A DNA stretch of 64,000 bases from Saxidomus purpurata (GCA_022818135.1 JAFMSR010000009.1:15448693-15512692), one strand, 5' to 3'. Shown: positions 45,975 to 59,740, numbered from the stretch's first letter. Numbers and translations are program-made. The notes: generated by a model not told the origin, from the sequence alone.

Positions 45975-46164
45975 CTGAAATATATGAAAATACACGAAAC
46001 GTTAGATAGTTTATCTCGAATACGTACAAACACTTAACAGTTGAGATATGTCTTTAACACCTTATCCTGCTGAATTTCTAAAATGGACTCGTAAATCTCT
46101 CAGTTTGGACGGTGACATTATTTGGTCACAGGGGTGCATATTAAACGCTAACGAACTGAAGAGC

Positions 46165-46275
46165 AAGCCGTGGAGATCATGATTAGACTACATGGATGTG
46201 CGGGCTGATCATGGTCTCCATTGGTCGCAAGGGCAGAAGCAGTTCCCGCCAGTAGGGTAAAGGTAAAGCAGGCTG
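46165..46275 (+). repeat. Dispersed repeat C, copy 1
   Basis: GTGCGGGCTGATCATGGTCT, 'CATTGGTCGCAAGGGCAGAA' and 'GCCAGTAGGGTAAAGG' match, in order, the copy at 49200-49290. I recognise it as a very common repeat in bivalve genomes. Confidence 0.6.
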
Positions 46276-46279
46276 TTTA

Positions 46280-47370
46280 GTGATACAAGAAAAATGGCCG
46301 CTGAAAGCAAAAAGTTAATTTATAAACACTTATTTATCTAAAATTTGATTGACTTAAGATTGTTCCAACAAACAGCTGATTATTCAGCAAATTCACCTGT
46401 TTGTGCGACATAGATTTCCAGAGACACTTGCCAAGATGTATCCTGATATCAACATAAGCACGCAATGCTACATATTAAATGAAACAAAAGCTTATACCAG
46501 ATTCCCAAGTACTTGTGCACCATATTAAACCTTTTAACGAACACATTTCCAGATAAAAGAAAATTATTCTGATCATATTAAGTCATCCAACATCATCTGA
46601 ATCCATGCCATAGTACATTGTAACAAAAACTAACCTACATGGACAATTAAACGCTCATACGTACGGCATATCACACTAAATATGTTTCAGTTCATAGAAG
46701 AGTAGAAACATTTTTCAAACAATAAGTTGTGATTCTACCATTTCTAGCTTTGTCTAGCACGAAAAACCTTGCACGACATGGTACAGTTGACCTCTATTAA
46801 GGGTCACATCTATTTTAAATGGTTATCTGTTTAACTTAGCCAGAACTGCTGTATCCGCAATCATGTATCATAAATACATCTTTACTAAGTAGCCACTTCC
46901 TTTAAGTGGTCTGTTCCATGGCCGCTTGAAACAGGTTTGATTATAAACTCCATTGTTATTTATAAATAGGATCGTTTTGCTTTCCATAGAGTAATATCAT
47001 GCATTTAATGGTCGACTCGTTTTAAAGCGAGTCCGCTTTATATTAATTTATATTACATTACTTTTTCATTCAGTGACATAAATTGGGTTACTTTCAGTCA
47101 ACTGAGTGATAGACTTCTGCTCCCAAATAAACATTGATTTTTGCAGAGGCCTACCACACAAACCACAGAACTAGATGAATCACAGCCGTGCGTCTGAAAT
47201 GTGCGGATTTGTTTTTGGCATTTTATGATCAAGTAACGTCCCATAAGGTTTTCAGACTTTTTTGTATCTGATATGTACATTGAGCTCTGACGAGTAACAG
47301 TAATATAAGTAAGCCTTGTGCCCTCACATCCCTAGACAATTATGTTCCTTTGTTATACCAAATTTTGAGA
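46280..47370. other. Upstream side of the innexin gene; no gene seen
   Basis: The innexin promoter and 5' UTR exon should lie here or further right, but no convincing core promoter or donor could be chosen. Confidence 0.3.
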
Positions 47371-47531
47371 AACAGAGTCTTGTTTTAGACGAATGCTATT
47401 GTCTCAATAACTTTATAAGACTTGCTTCTGCAACATGTTTCGATTCAATTGAACCAAATATGAGTAATGACAAAAACAACGTAACGGTTATGTTTTGCGA
47501 CCAGCTTTGTTCCAATTAAATCGCCTTATGG

Positions 47532-47552
47532 TAATAATAATAATAATAATAA
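47532..47552 (+). repeat. (TAA)n microsatellite
   Basis: About seven AAT/TAA units inside the 57-bp array region. Confidence 0.9.
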
Positions 47553-47669
47553 TCTCTTTATTTAAAGAAGCTAGCTCATTAAGCATATGTACATAAAGCA
47601 ACACATTTCTTATCTACCATGAGGCCTTCTATTAACAATAATAATACACAATTGAGAAAAACTAACACA

Positions 47670-47732
47670 ACACACGCACGCACGCACGCACGCACGCACG
47701 CACACACGCACGCACACACACACACACACACG
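47670..47732 (+). repeat. (CACG)n-(CA)n compound microsatellite
   Basis: A run of CACG/GCAC tetranucleotides passes into CA dinucleotides. Confidence 0.92.
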
Positions 47733-48917
47733 TACACTCACATACACACTAAAAATATTGAGCAGAACTTCATTATTATATTATACAATCAATCATTTAC
47801 TGAGTAGTATATATTATTTTTTCATTCATTTATAGTAATGACTCATGCAAAATGAGTGAAAAGAAGCATTTTACTTCTGCGACCAATTTAGATCAAATCC
47901 AATCGCCTTATGATGAAAAAACAGTGTTTTGCTTTTGCGACCAGTTTATATCCAATTGAACCGCCTTATGATGAAAAACAGCGTTTTGCTTTTGCGATCG
48001 GTTTATATCCAATTGAACCGCCTTATGTTGAAAAACAGCGTTTTGCTTTTGCAATCGGTTTATATCCAAATGAACCGCCTTATGATGAAAAACAGCGTTT
48101 TGCTTTTGCGACCGGTTTTATCTACATGAGATACACTATGAGATGCGGTGACGTATGAAGATCCAAACGAAGCACACTTTGTGAAAATAAAACATTTTCA
48201 ACTTCAACCAGCGGAGAATCAAATAAATCACACTTCGAGAAATCCAAGGTTTTACTTTTCGACAAGTACAGATCCAAACCAGTCTATGTGCCAGTATATA
48301 ACCTACATGCTAATTTTTGCGCTAGAAACAACAGTTACTGTACACATTCAGTCGTACTCACTCGGTCATCTCCGGAACTGAAAACGTCAGAGTAGCCTAA
48401 AAAACTTTTTGTCAAAAAGTCTACTTGTATTTCTTTAAAAGCAACGTTAATGCAGAAGTACAGATTATTAAATAATAATGCTGTAAAGAAAAGGTGAGCT
48501 TACAAGATGTCGCAAGAAGCTAATGTCATCGCGTTTATATTCGTGACATATTGCACTATCGGCAATTCATATGTTACGAAGGCGTAGATTAAACACGATA
48601 TGTTCTTTGTAATATAAAAAAAAATGCAGAGACTTAAATTTTCTCAATAGCCTAGATCCCCTTTTCAATAGTTCATAACAAAGGAAACTCGCCATTTTTT
48701 TCCTTACGACAAAGAAAAAAGTCTCCTCCATGTACTATTGTTTCTACAAAAATATTATTACCGTATTTTTTATTCGTTGGTTTTAATCGGACGAAATTGC
48801 ATCTAGAAAGCACCCGTTCAACTCCTATAATAACTTACTAATCTTTCGCCTTGAACTGTTCAATAACTTGTTCATATGTGTAATTACTGACTCCTGAATA
48901 GCGCAATGAGCAGATTG

Positions 48918-48942
48918 TTGTTGTTGTTGTTGTTGTTGTTGT
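48918..48942 (+). repeat. (TTG)n microsatellite
   Basis: About eight TTG trinucleotides; a short (TTG)n also occurs at about 62738-62752. Confidence 0.9.
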
Positions 48943-49039
48943 ATGAGTTTATCGCACTTTTCAACTGTCAGTCATTTTACAGGCGGACAGTTTTCATAAC
49001 CATCGTTGCTGGGAATAACCGGTACATGTACTAGAACCC

Positions 49040-49160
49040 TATCCTACGTAAGAAACAGCCAAATTTCTCACATAAAGAGATATGGTCGGTAGCAGGGTTC
49101 AAATCAATGGCTCTCAATCAATGAGAGGTTGTAGTGATTTCAATTCAGAGACTGTAACCA
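49040..49160 (+). repeat. Dispersed repeat A, copy 3
   Basis: CTACGTAAGAAACAGCC, TTCTCACATAAAGAGATATG, GGTCGGTAGCAGGGTTC and CAATCAATGAGAGGTTGTAG match copy 1 (28303-28415, inverted). Confidence 0.65.
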
Positions 49161-49194
49161 ACTTGCCCATAAGGTGGTCTGTAATGTGAAGATA

Positions 49195-49292
49195 ATAGCC
49201 ATACTGCGCGGAGGTGCAGACTTATCGAGATTTTTCTTTGGTCGCAAAGACAGAATAGCCTGCCGTCAGCTGGGTAAGACTTAAAATTATTT
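49195..49292 (+). repeat. Dispersed repeat C, copy 2
   Basis: 'GGTGCAGACTTATCGAGA', 'CTTTGGTCGCAAAGACAGAA' and 'GCCGTCAGCTGGGTAAGA' parallel copy 1 at 46165. Confidence 0.55.
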
Positions 49293-49299
49293 TGACATT

Positions 49300-52200
49300 T
49301 TCGAAACGTAAGTGTTCATTGCGTAATATAATAACCCCGCCTTTTTCTTGTTTTATTTTTACGGTCGTTGCAACACTTTTACAGATAGTATTTTTTAACC
49401 ATCGTCCCTGTGAAATGCCAGTTATGCAAGTCGGTTATAAAGATTTGAAGTCAGCTACCTAAACCAGCCGACAGCGGAGGCGGGTCTTTAATATATAAGA
49501 TCACCTGTCTGCAAAACGAAGAGAAACTTAAGCACGTATTCGTGGTGTAATTATGGAACGCCGGAATAAAATATGGTTGTTAAAGACATGGGAGCATGTA
49601 TCGCATATCACTCCTCTTCTGTAAACAAACTAAAGGTTAAACTGTGCAAAATCTTTTGACCATCATATCCTATTTATCTAATAATTATGAAACCTTACAC
49701 AAAAGATTATGGTTTTTGCCTGTTATTGACTTGGGCACATGTATCGCATATCACATAGTAAATAAATGGCAGATCATATTTCTATACATTTTCCATTAAA
49801 TGCCCTATAATATGACTGCCACATATGGAAATGAAAATAATACATAATCAATAAGGAACGCAAGGGAGATGCTATAAGACGCCAACATGATGTAGCGATT
49901 TGAAGAAACGATTTAAGAACTGGCAAGGCCAACAAAACTATTCTAAGTCTGTTGTTACGTATGATTTTCCATGTAACAAATCACCGCCTTCAATATTGAA
50001 CAGAGATGTGGTTGGGACTGTTATCAGCAACTTTGTGACAACACAACTGTTTTATTCCTATTGACTATATTGTGTAAAATATGCAAATCGTGTTTTTACT
50101 ATCATGATCAAAAACTAAAATTCCGCCTAATTTGTAGGTATAGTTTCATTCCTATATGTCAAAAAGAACAGTATTTCGATATAACTTATCTTTACGAGTT
50201 TTCCATAACAAACGAAATGAAAGTGCTCAAATCCATGCTTCGATTGAAAATATGAAAAGCCTTGAAGTTCGATCATGGTATTTTATGACGCAGTTTTTAT
50301 GTTATGTTTAACGCGGTAAAAATACTCGACATCTTAAACCGCTAAATTTTAATTGCGCGAAAACACAGCGCTTTACAGTTTTTAGATATTAAAAGTAAGC
50401 TCACCTTTAAATAACAGCTACTGTGTTATACTTAATACTTTTTAGTAACGATTCTTCAAGTTCAACTATAAGATCATTAAAACAGACTCTACCAAAATTG
50501 GTCTGGTAATGTAGCAAATTTCCTAATAAAAACAAGTAATCATGTTATATAACTACATGTATTAAATGAATACATTCTCAGTTGTGCTTTTAGGGAACAA
50601 ATCAATACATTCTAATTACCAGTTTATGATAAACAACTGCAAAAAATAGAGATTTGACTAGCTAAATGATATCTTCTTCGGCGAAATATAATTCATAGTG
50701 TTCCAACGTTCCTTAACAGAACAGAACAGATTGAAACTGGAAAAGAGAACAGAACAGAACAGAACAGAACTGTTTACTTTTCAAACTATACATTCTCTTT
50801 CTGGAAAGAGCGGGTGTGTAGTATTAGTATATAAAACACATTACGTTGTTATAGCAAATGCTTAAAATATTCTAACGCGCACGTGATAAAGCACGAGATA
50901 AGTGTGATGTCATGATCTTAGAACAGATATCTATCTGCTATTTGCAATCAGAATGTGTCAATCAAGGCATTAATCCGTGGCAAATCTGATACACCACAGG
51001 CAACTTTGGCCAACGTGGTAGGTTTCTTGTAATGTAGCCAAAGACAATAGTGTCTTCAGAAAAATATGTGATATATATCCTACACACGAATATTTGGTCT
51101 GGAACCTTTTTTGTTATTGTGAACATGTATACAATTTGTATATGTCTGTTAACAGAAGCATCTGGTCGTTCATATGGACCTGTATATCACAGTTATTGGC
51201 GCTGTGCGGAAGCACAGCGTCAGTATTGAATAGGTTTTAATTTTGTACCATGGGGTTGCATAATCGAATAGGGAGCAGCCAACATTATTATTGTAATTAA
51301 AAACTATGTATTTGTTTGAACAAACTCCCTATAATGAATAAATAAATAGTATTAACTGTTACAAACATCTATACCAGATGCAGTTTCGAGTTAATTCAAA
51401 ACGTTTGACATATTCATAGATTTTATATAACTTTTCCACAAACTTGAAGGTTACGGTTCCTTTTTTTATTGCTTTGTTTACGGACCCTACGGCCAGATTC
51501 ATCAAAGTTCAGAAAAAACGTCTCGATAGTTGTTTTGCTATCTCTAAACATTTTGAAGTTTAAATCGTATGTTGTCAACGTGAATAATTAATGAAAACTC
51601 ATTTTAATTACTACATACTAAAGTAAAATGTAGGCATTATAAATAAGACCGTTCACCTAACTATGCGATACATGGGGTCTCAATGAAAGTTATGTAAAGC
51701 ATCGCTAACAACTGACCAATAGTAAAGACAAAATTAATCACGTGGGTTTCGTCTGCGTCGAAAAGCGTCTACTGACCACGAGTTGTAGCCTTGTTTAATG
51801 GGCGTCACGTACCATTATGCGGAAGGTTGTTTTATGTTCGTTCATTTTTTGGTTAAACTGTAGTAAATGTGGTTTTTCTTATTATGAAACATTTCATATA
51901 ACATAATGTTTTGTTTTCCCCCGTTGATGGTTGTTTACTGATATTCTAAAATGATTGATTCCTTTAAATCATGTTTCAAAAACATGCGCAGCGCCTTTGA
52001 TGCTTTGCATCAAAATTTGTCTTGTATCTAGTTGTAATGCCGGACTATTGATACATACTTTTACAGATATTGTTTGTTTATATTTACAACAATGATTTAT
52101 AGTTCTTCCAAATTACGTCACCGCTTAAATAACAAAAATGTTATCTAGACATGTAAATCTAAAAAAAAAATGTTTTACTATATATCTCTGTAGTAACAAA

Positions 52201-55200
52201 AAAAGCCAGACTGAGAAATCGATAACGGCGATATCGTATTTTCAAGGGAGACAAATTCGCCAATAAGCCAACGATTTCCCCGGTATTTCTGGCAATGTCC
52301 ATGGACCAAAGTTTACAGATAACAATTCTGTACGCCGTACAATGAACAGAAAATAAAAGAAAAGAGAAACGAGAATGATTTCTTATGATCTTTATATTCA
52401 ATGTACTAAATGACTTAAGGATGATCATTAGCAACACTTCGCATGCATGTTTTATAACTCTTTGTACCAGATTCAGAAATAAACAAGACAATGACGACTG
52501 TTTACAAATCGCATGAAACAGACCTGTTAGAATTCTGCTTTGTATAATGTTCAATTGTCCGCTTGATTCCCGTAAGTTATGTTGCTAACAGAATAATGTT
52601 CGCCTTAATTAGTGCACGAAACGCTTTCCGGGGCCTTAAAGACATACCCCAACCTACATTTTATTTGCCGGTCGGGTGTATACGGGTACTTGTTTTGCCA
52701 CGGATCAATAGGCTGCTTGCTTGTTTATAGAAAGGTCCTATACTTGATTTATTAATGTACCAGGTATGCGGAAGTTCTCATAAATTGGGCAATATCTATT
52801 ATATGTCGTACTGTATACGGCTTTTAATAGGCGTGGTCAAAATATGACGTTTTTCAGACGGTCTTAAATTGGTGGGGTGTAAAATTGGCGCATAAATGCA
52901 CATTCACCAAATTACTGGGGTATTATATGTTGTTGTTTTTTTTTTTGCTTGGAAACAGTAAATTACAACACATAAAAGGTCATTATCAATTAAAATATAC
53001 TCAAAACACACCGTACCGCCAAGTTGTACCATATAGTAAAGCAAAATATGCGGGACATAACTGATTGAATCATTGACCTTTACATATATAACGACACAAT
53101 ATAAACATTATTGTTCCACCCTTGTTATGTTTATACTTACATATTTCTATGGTAATGCATGTTTATTATCGCTCCTGTCAAACAACTGTCCCGGTTCGAA
53201 TCAAGCGTCAAGTCATTAACACAGACAAAAAGCGCCCTCTACCTTATCCGAAATAAGAATGTCCGAATTGCACACACTTGTTGCATTCTGAAACCGATTT
53301 TTACAGTCTCTCTATCATGACGTCATTTACAATGTCACCAGCTCAATTTTTTTCTCCTGAATTTAATATTTTCACATTTACATGTTCATAAAATAATGTT
53401 TACAAAGTCCTTTTTTAGGACTTTTTGTAGTATTGTAACATTTAACATCACGTGTTTGCATACCGACGACTATATTTTTTTCTATTTATATCACTGCAAA
53501 TGTAACTATATTCACTAACAGCTGGGCTGGTTCCCAAAATGTTTACTAAGAGAGCAGGCCTGGTTCCCAAAGAGTTAGCTATGCGAGCAATTTATGTCTT
53601 TACCGCTCTCGCTTTGCTTTTTCTGTCATACCCTGAAACACACCGACACTGATGCCATAGTATAACGTCACAATACATTGTAAGTCCACACATTTAAAAC
53701 AATTCCATACACTTTTTCCCAAAAAGTTCACAATATCTTTTAAACTCGACGCCTGATATTTCCTGGTATCTCCGGCAAAGGTTTTGTCCTCCCCCCAAAA
53801 AACGCTGCAAGAGCATTGTCTCGTGCCTACATTCAATTATGTGCTTATATTTTCATTCTTGGACGGCTTTGCATAATACTATCAACCTGTATTCCATCGA
53901 AACACATGCTTTTGATCAATTCCTTTCAAAAATAACATAAAAGCAAGCTATCGTCACCTGAAAACCCGATGTTTACGTAATACTTTTCTTAACCTGTCAT
54001 ATCAAGATGTGAGTATCATACATATTTCTCTTCCAATTAGTAAAGCCGTACCTAAAGTCAAAGTTCTAATTCTAACAAAATAGTAGTTTAATACTTTGTA
54101 ACACAAAATCAATTTCGCATGAAATTTCAACGATGTTAAAAATGTATTTTTGTTGAGAAACAGGCGCGAGCTAGTTAACAAGAATCTGGATTTCAGACTT
54201 TCAGAGTTAAGAATGGATAGGAAACATGGTTCTCCAAATAGACTCAGCCATGCATTCCTCACTAGAACGTTATGTTTACATTAATGTGATAAGATTTCAA
54301 GTTTCCATCGAAAACAAACGAGCCAGGAGTAAAAACGTGTATATTATATACATTTGTAATCAAATGAACGAAGACTATCAAATCTAGTTACATATGATAT
54401 CCTGAAGGGATCTGTTATGGTCTGCACAGGCGTTTTTATAAAGGGTCAATTTGCCAGAATGCACAATATTTAAAGACAAACTGCCTAATATAAAAGCATG
54501 TACTAGCCAGGATTTTGCAGCCAAATATGGCATTAACCCAATGAGGTAACTATACAAGTTAGGTGATGTTTATTAATATTTTGAAACGTTCCTACTATTT
54601 TTATTAGACCGTTTTTCAGCGTAGCTAGGAACCTGTATAAAAACCCTCTATAAGCCAGATTCATACCAGAGACTTAGCAAGGATTTTAACTTTCAGTGTT
54701 CATTTTTATCCCTATAATACCCACATCACGACATGTCGTATATCGTAAGGATGGATCTATGTTATAAGTATAAATCTATACAATAATTTACATGTTACTG
54801 ATGATGAATATGAGATTATCACCACACTTCAAATAACGTATGACAGATATGAAACATAACGGGGAAGTATAAATCAGTGTTCAATCTTAGACATCAATCC
54901 AGACGCGGCAGAAACGAAACATACTGGATAAATAAACCATTTTCATCGTCAGATTATATCAAATAAATAAAACGTTCAATCTATCTTTTCTCCAAGCCAA
55001 GTTAACTGCATTATGGAAGCCAGGTTGATTTTGAAGGATTTGAAATGAAACATATGCACTATGACTATGCTTTGATACAAGTCGTAGGAAAATGTACTTT
55101 CCAGATTGAGCCCAGATATCGTTCTTTGCACTTGTTCTAATTTTAGTTTATGAATTGACATATTTTATTTAGTGTGAAGTATGCAGTATGCTCATACATT

Positions 55201-56200
55201 ACACGAACTTATATGTCGCCTATTCAACATGTACATGTAAATTAGAATTAAACTTAAGAATCTCGCCTTATTTGGTGCCAACATTTTGTAAGACTCCCGG
55301 TAATTTTTTTAAGTATTTCGCAATATTTTTCTTAATGCTTTCAAAAAAATAATTACAAATGCACGTCGTTTTACGCTGTATTCCATTTGTTATGTACAGT
55401 CGAACTTGAAAAATATGAAACATTAATGTAGATCGTTTTCAACAACCCTCGTTACTGTTCCGTGTCACTTTTCACACCTTTTAATAATAACACATCTCCA
55501 AATACTCAAACTGTTGTAACATAGTTCCAGTTTCCATTTATGTACCAAACTGCACTGAAAGGTCAGAAGTTATCCGATTAGAGCGTTCTTTTGAAATATC
55601 ACATGACCTCATTTCCCTTTTTTCTACATTTTTTTTCCGTTCATATCAAGCCGTGAAGAGATATCTATCTGGCATCAATTAGATTTCCGTCTTTATTTTA
55701 TATGGATGCTTTGATTATTTTTTTAATGGCGAGTAATACACCCAGATGTTCCATTTAGTTTTCCAGGTAAAAAATTACGGATAATGAAAATGAGGTGCCT
55801 TGAAAAAAAACTTGTGTTTCTGGACACGCCGACTGGAGGAGAAAGAAAGCCGTCATGAACGCGCAATTAAATACATGTATCTAGATAAGCAGTCTGAATT
55901 TAATGTTCCTGAGATCATTTCTGAGAAAAAACACTAAAAAAAAGGGCAAAGTTCTACAAAATGTTTAACAGATAATTTTTTGTTTTTCTTTCTCCGATAC
56001 AGATTTTCCTTGTTCATTATTGTATTCCCTGTTATCTCCAAAACAACAGAGATCTTTTTACTGTTACTAGGTACAATGTACCTTGCAGCAGAAGACAACA
56101 TTTATAATTACATATTATGCGCTTTTTGGGGCCGATACTGCGCAAGCGCGGCGATGACGTCACAACATTTTCCAACATTTTCTCATGCTAGCAAGCGATT
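49300..56200. other. Long intergenic stretch, no gene seen
   Basis: AT-rich throughout. Open frames of up to 131 codons (e.g. 52554-52159 minus and 53836-53600 minus) lack splice context, recognisable domains or biased composition. A related pair, 'GGCTGGTTCCCAAA..GTT.ACTA' (about 53524 and 53557), is a small local duplication. Confidence 0.35.
50715..50771 (+). repeat. (AGAAC)n pentanucleotide repeat
   Basis: Short runs of ACAGA/AGAAC are split by a 20-nt insert and followed by about five perfect units. Confidence 0.85.
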
Positions 56201-56208
56201 CTGACTTT

Positions 56209-56261
56209 GTGTAGATCATCAGGTCCGCACACCCGTGCTCCATAATCATGATGATCTACAC
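56209..56261. other. Perfect 13-bp hairpin (inverted repeat)
   Basis: GTGTAGATCATCA (56209-56221) is exactly complementary to TGATGATCTACAC (56249-56261), with a 27-nt loop (56222-56248). No flanking gene explains it. It is not followed by a T-run or the conserved histone stem-loop sequence. Confidence 0.8.
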
Positions 56262-59200
56262 TGTAAGTTTTTTTCAATGAAGTCTCGTATAAATAAGTTA
56301 ATTGTATTGTCCGAATTGAGTGTAAGCAAGTCCCTTTTCTATATATAGCTGTGAAAGGATGATGTAACACTGTCAAAGTCCACGTTCATTCCGAGTCGAC
56401 ACAAAATACCTTACAGCGCATTCATATCTCAAACGTTACATTGAGGCCTATATTAATATATATATATGATAAAAGAAACTTTACGGAAAAACTAATTTCA
56501 ACTAAAACACTTTAAATTGAGTTTGGACTAAATCCAAAAGAATGTCAATGTATTTGTCAAAACTATCTTTTGTAATTTCTTATTTTATCTTGCTCATATG
56601 TAGATGTCACTTTAAGACAAACATATATTAATTTCAACGAAGCACTTTGATGAATGTGAGCAATATCTATGTAAAAAAGTATGTACTGGCAACAGAGCCA
56701 ATAAATGTTGTTACAAACAGACTAAAACCAAATTTTATTTTTAGGCCCTTAAGTCAATACAGCGAAAGATTCCAGTCACTATGGTGAAAGGTCTATTTCT
56801 GTGCATTTATTATATAAATAGTTCATAGCCACTGCGTAATAATACATTAGAAGCTCTTTATCTGAAAAGTATGTTAACAGTCGATATTGAAAGGTTCGCT
56901 GAAAGCTGAGTAATTGACTTGGTTGAGGAACCAACTCTTCCAACATGTAAATCTTTTAATTTTTTTCGTACATTAATGAATGATAGGGACAATGATACAA
57001 ACTATAAATGTAACAACGATAACTTGTCTTTAGGATAAACTCATTTCTATTAATTTCAGTATTGTATATTGAAAAGTACCTTCATAGACGATTAAACGTG
57101 CACTTTCACAGACTTGTAAATTATCCTTGCATAAAAATGTCGAAAGTGTATTTCATTAATGAAACGTTGACCTCGCAAAATTTCATGGATTTTACAAATG
57201 GTCCAATAGACTGGAAGTTAGGCCTTAATTTACGATTTTTTTTATTTGATTTGATTTGACGCAAATTTTATAAAGGTCCGTCCATAAGAGCAAATATGTT
57301 AGCTTGTATTTGTGGATGAGACCTCGGCATGTCTCCCATCATGCCTATACCTATCAAAAGTGTTTTCTGTTTCCAAAATAGGAGAGATTTACCTCACTGC
57401 AATTTCCAGCCAGTATAGTCAAAGGTTGATTTTGATTGGTTTCCAAAGAGTAGGCCAATCACGGCGACCAATGAGATCTAAGTGTGATTGACCTATTAAT
57501 TTACGATTTTATTACTATTCAACTTTTTATTTTGGTACAAAATGTAATTATCTGCCCTCTCCTTTCTTACAAAGTCCGCTCCCTTTGCCTGATAGAAAAG
57601 GGGTTAAGAGTTGAGATATAACATATTATCATCATCTAGCCTGGTGGGTGGCGAGGCTAATGGTCGAACACATTCTAGTAACACCGCTGAACGTGTCAAG
57701 TAAATTTGAGAAAAAAAAACAACCCCGTCCGCTCGATCTAAGTTCACATTCTCTTGACCCCTAAAATCAATGTAATTTAGACAGAAAGGCATTGAACAAT
57801 ACAAGATTAGAATTTAAACATTCAAATTAGTGCGTGAGCTAATGCTATGTTTGAGGTTAGAGAAATGGAGGGGGTCGTAAACTGGCATAAGGTTCTTATA
57901 TTAAGGTTTTTTCCCCTTTTTCCTATTCTGAGTTTAGTGTGACAACTCATTTCTGCCAAAATTACCTCCATTTGCAGACAAAAAGTTTCCACTTAGAAGA
58001 AAATGGCTGAAAGTAGTGCGCTGATATCGTAATTAAAATTTAATAAATCATTATTACTAGCTTAGTAGCCTGATAATAAGTTTGCATCGGTTTTTCCACC
58101 AAGAGGACATAAATAAGCTTCGTTTAATTGCTTATTTAGCCTAATAACGGAGAAAAGCTTCCGATTCAAAAAAAGAAACTCTACTGATTTCTTGTTGAAT
58201 AAACCAATCATACTGAAAAGATACATGTACGCGCCTCATGTCTATGACTAACCTGTAAATCCTCAATAGTTTGTTTTAAGTGTATCAGCGTCTTGTGCTG
58301 GATTAATTTTACTTTCAAACATAGAAGCAACAGATGGCAAATCAGTATACAAATCATTGTACATTATTTTGCCTCGAGTGAACAGAACTAAAGGGTATAT
58401 TTCGCACAAAAGAAGTAGACGCTCAATAGCTAGCTAGAACAGCTGTTGCATTTGGTACTTGCAGTTTTACTTGACGCCCACTACAATGTAGGCCTATAGA
58501 TCAATAGAGTGCAGTTAGGAGTAACTGAACTCTTAAGCTCAATGGAACAGTACGATAAAAGCCGAGGTGTATGGTTAAGTCATGCCTGAATTGATTGTCG
58601 TTGATTTATAGATGTCTACAATATACATGTATTTAAATTCCCTCACATAAAAAATATCAATAGTTGATCATTAAACATCAGGTGTAAAGTTCGTGTAGGA
58701 TAGTGTGATAATGACGTCATAGATACATGTATGTATATGTATACCAGAAAGTTTACAACCACTGTGTAAAAAGGTCTAGACCTTGCATGCAAGAAAGCAT
58801 TTAAATACATTGACATAATAATACCAGACTCATTCTCTGTGAAACTATCACATTATACTAAATTAACTGTACATACTTGTTTGAACCGTACAAGTTTCTA
58901 ACGAACTACTTTTTGCTAAATATAGTGTTTACATCTAGTCAAAAGCGACATCTGCCGGACAGGGGGGACTATTTCATAGGCGTCATTGCAGCCTCCGTTG
59001 TAAAAAAAGAGTATTGTCCCCTGCATGATAATCCAGCCCGTTAAATGTGTATCCTCGGCGAAAACAGCCCTATTTCTGTTAAATAGTAAAACATATTCCA
59101 TTGATTTTTTTTTCAAAATGAGACGATCTCTTCCAGATTATTTTTCTGTTATTTAAGTACATTGTGTATATCTTTATCAAACATTAAAAGTATAAATTTA

Positions 59201-59395
59201 CATTAAACATGCTGTATTACTGCCAATTTCCTTTCGGCATGAATTATATTCTGTGAACATAATCCTGTTAATGCAACATGCAGCATTAAATAATCAAAAT
59301 TCTTTACCCAGGATATAACCGACATCTGTTACAGACAAGCAACGAGGTACTCATTAAAAAGATATTCACTTCTGCATTATTTAGTGTTCATATTT
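56262..59395. other. Intergenic, no gene seen
   Basis: AT-rich. At 57640-57662 a short inverted TAGCCT..AGGCTA occurs. No supported exon or tandem array. Confidence 0.35.
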
Positions 59396-59399
59396 CATC

Positions 59400-59740
59400 A
59401 AGCGATAAAAACAGTGTAGAACAGTGATGCTTGGTACAGTTGTGATTCTTACTCCAATTGTGATTTGATTGGTGATGCTTGCTCTACTTTTGATTTATTT
59501 AAACAGTGATGCTTGGTCAACTTATGATTGAAACAGTGATGCTTGATTCACTTGTGATTAAAACAGTGATGCTGGCTTCACTTGTGATTAAAGCAACTTG
59601 TCAAAGCAGTGATGACTGGTCCAGTTATGATGCTTGCTCCACTTGTGATTAAAAGTAAAACAGTGATAATTAATCAACTTTTGATTGAAATAGTGATGTT
59701 TGGTCCACTTGTTATTAAAGCAGTTTATGATTGTGGGCAA
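59400..59740 (+). repeat. ~30-bp minisatellite
   Basis: About ten units of AACAGTGATGCTTGGTCCAC then TTGTGATTAA, with some partial units. A looser repeat of 'TTTCAGTACTTCGAT..ACGAT' follows at 59790-60010. Confidence 0.8.

Larger units (their letters stand above)
47378..48270 (+). repeat. 57-bp minisatellite with in-frame units, interrupted by microsatellites
   Basis: The core has CGCCTTATGATGAAAAACAG, then CGTTTTGCTTTTGCGACC and GGTTTATATCCAATTGAAC, at 47904, 47962, 48019 and 48076 (58, 57 and 57 bp). Degenerate units flank it (about 47480-47530 and 48150-48270). Because 57 is a multiple of three, the core is open in two frames. I see no gene there. Confidence 0.8.

Noticed and set aside
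45974..46033. Longer innexin N-terminus using the upstream in-frame ATG at 46033
   Set aside because: An acceptor (TTTCAG|G) lies directly before the canonical MDSI start, and the extra 20 residues are unlike any innexin N-terminus.
47910..48158. 82-codon open frame with FAFA..YPIEPPY repeats
   Set aside because: It is a product of a 57-bp tandem repeat (a multiple of three) and is open in two frames; there is no splice or promoter context.
52159..52554. 131-codon minus-strand open frame
   Set aside because: Longest frame in its region, but no recognisable domain, no splice sites chosen and no repeat homology; kept as noise.
53600..53836. 78-codon minus-strand frame with several Cys
   Set aside because: Composition is mildly protein-like, but there is no supporting splice context or family.
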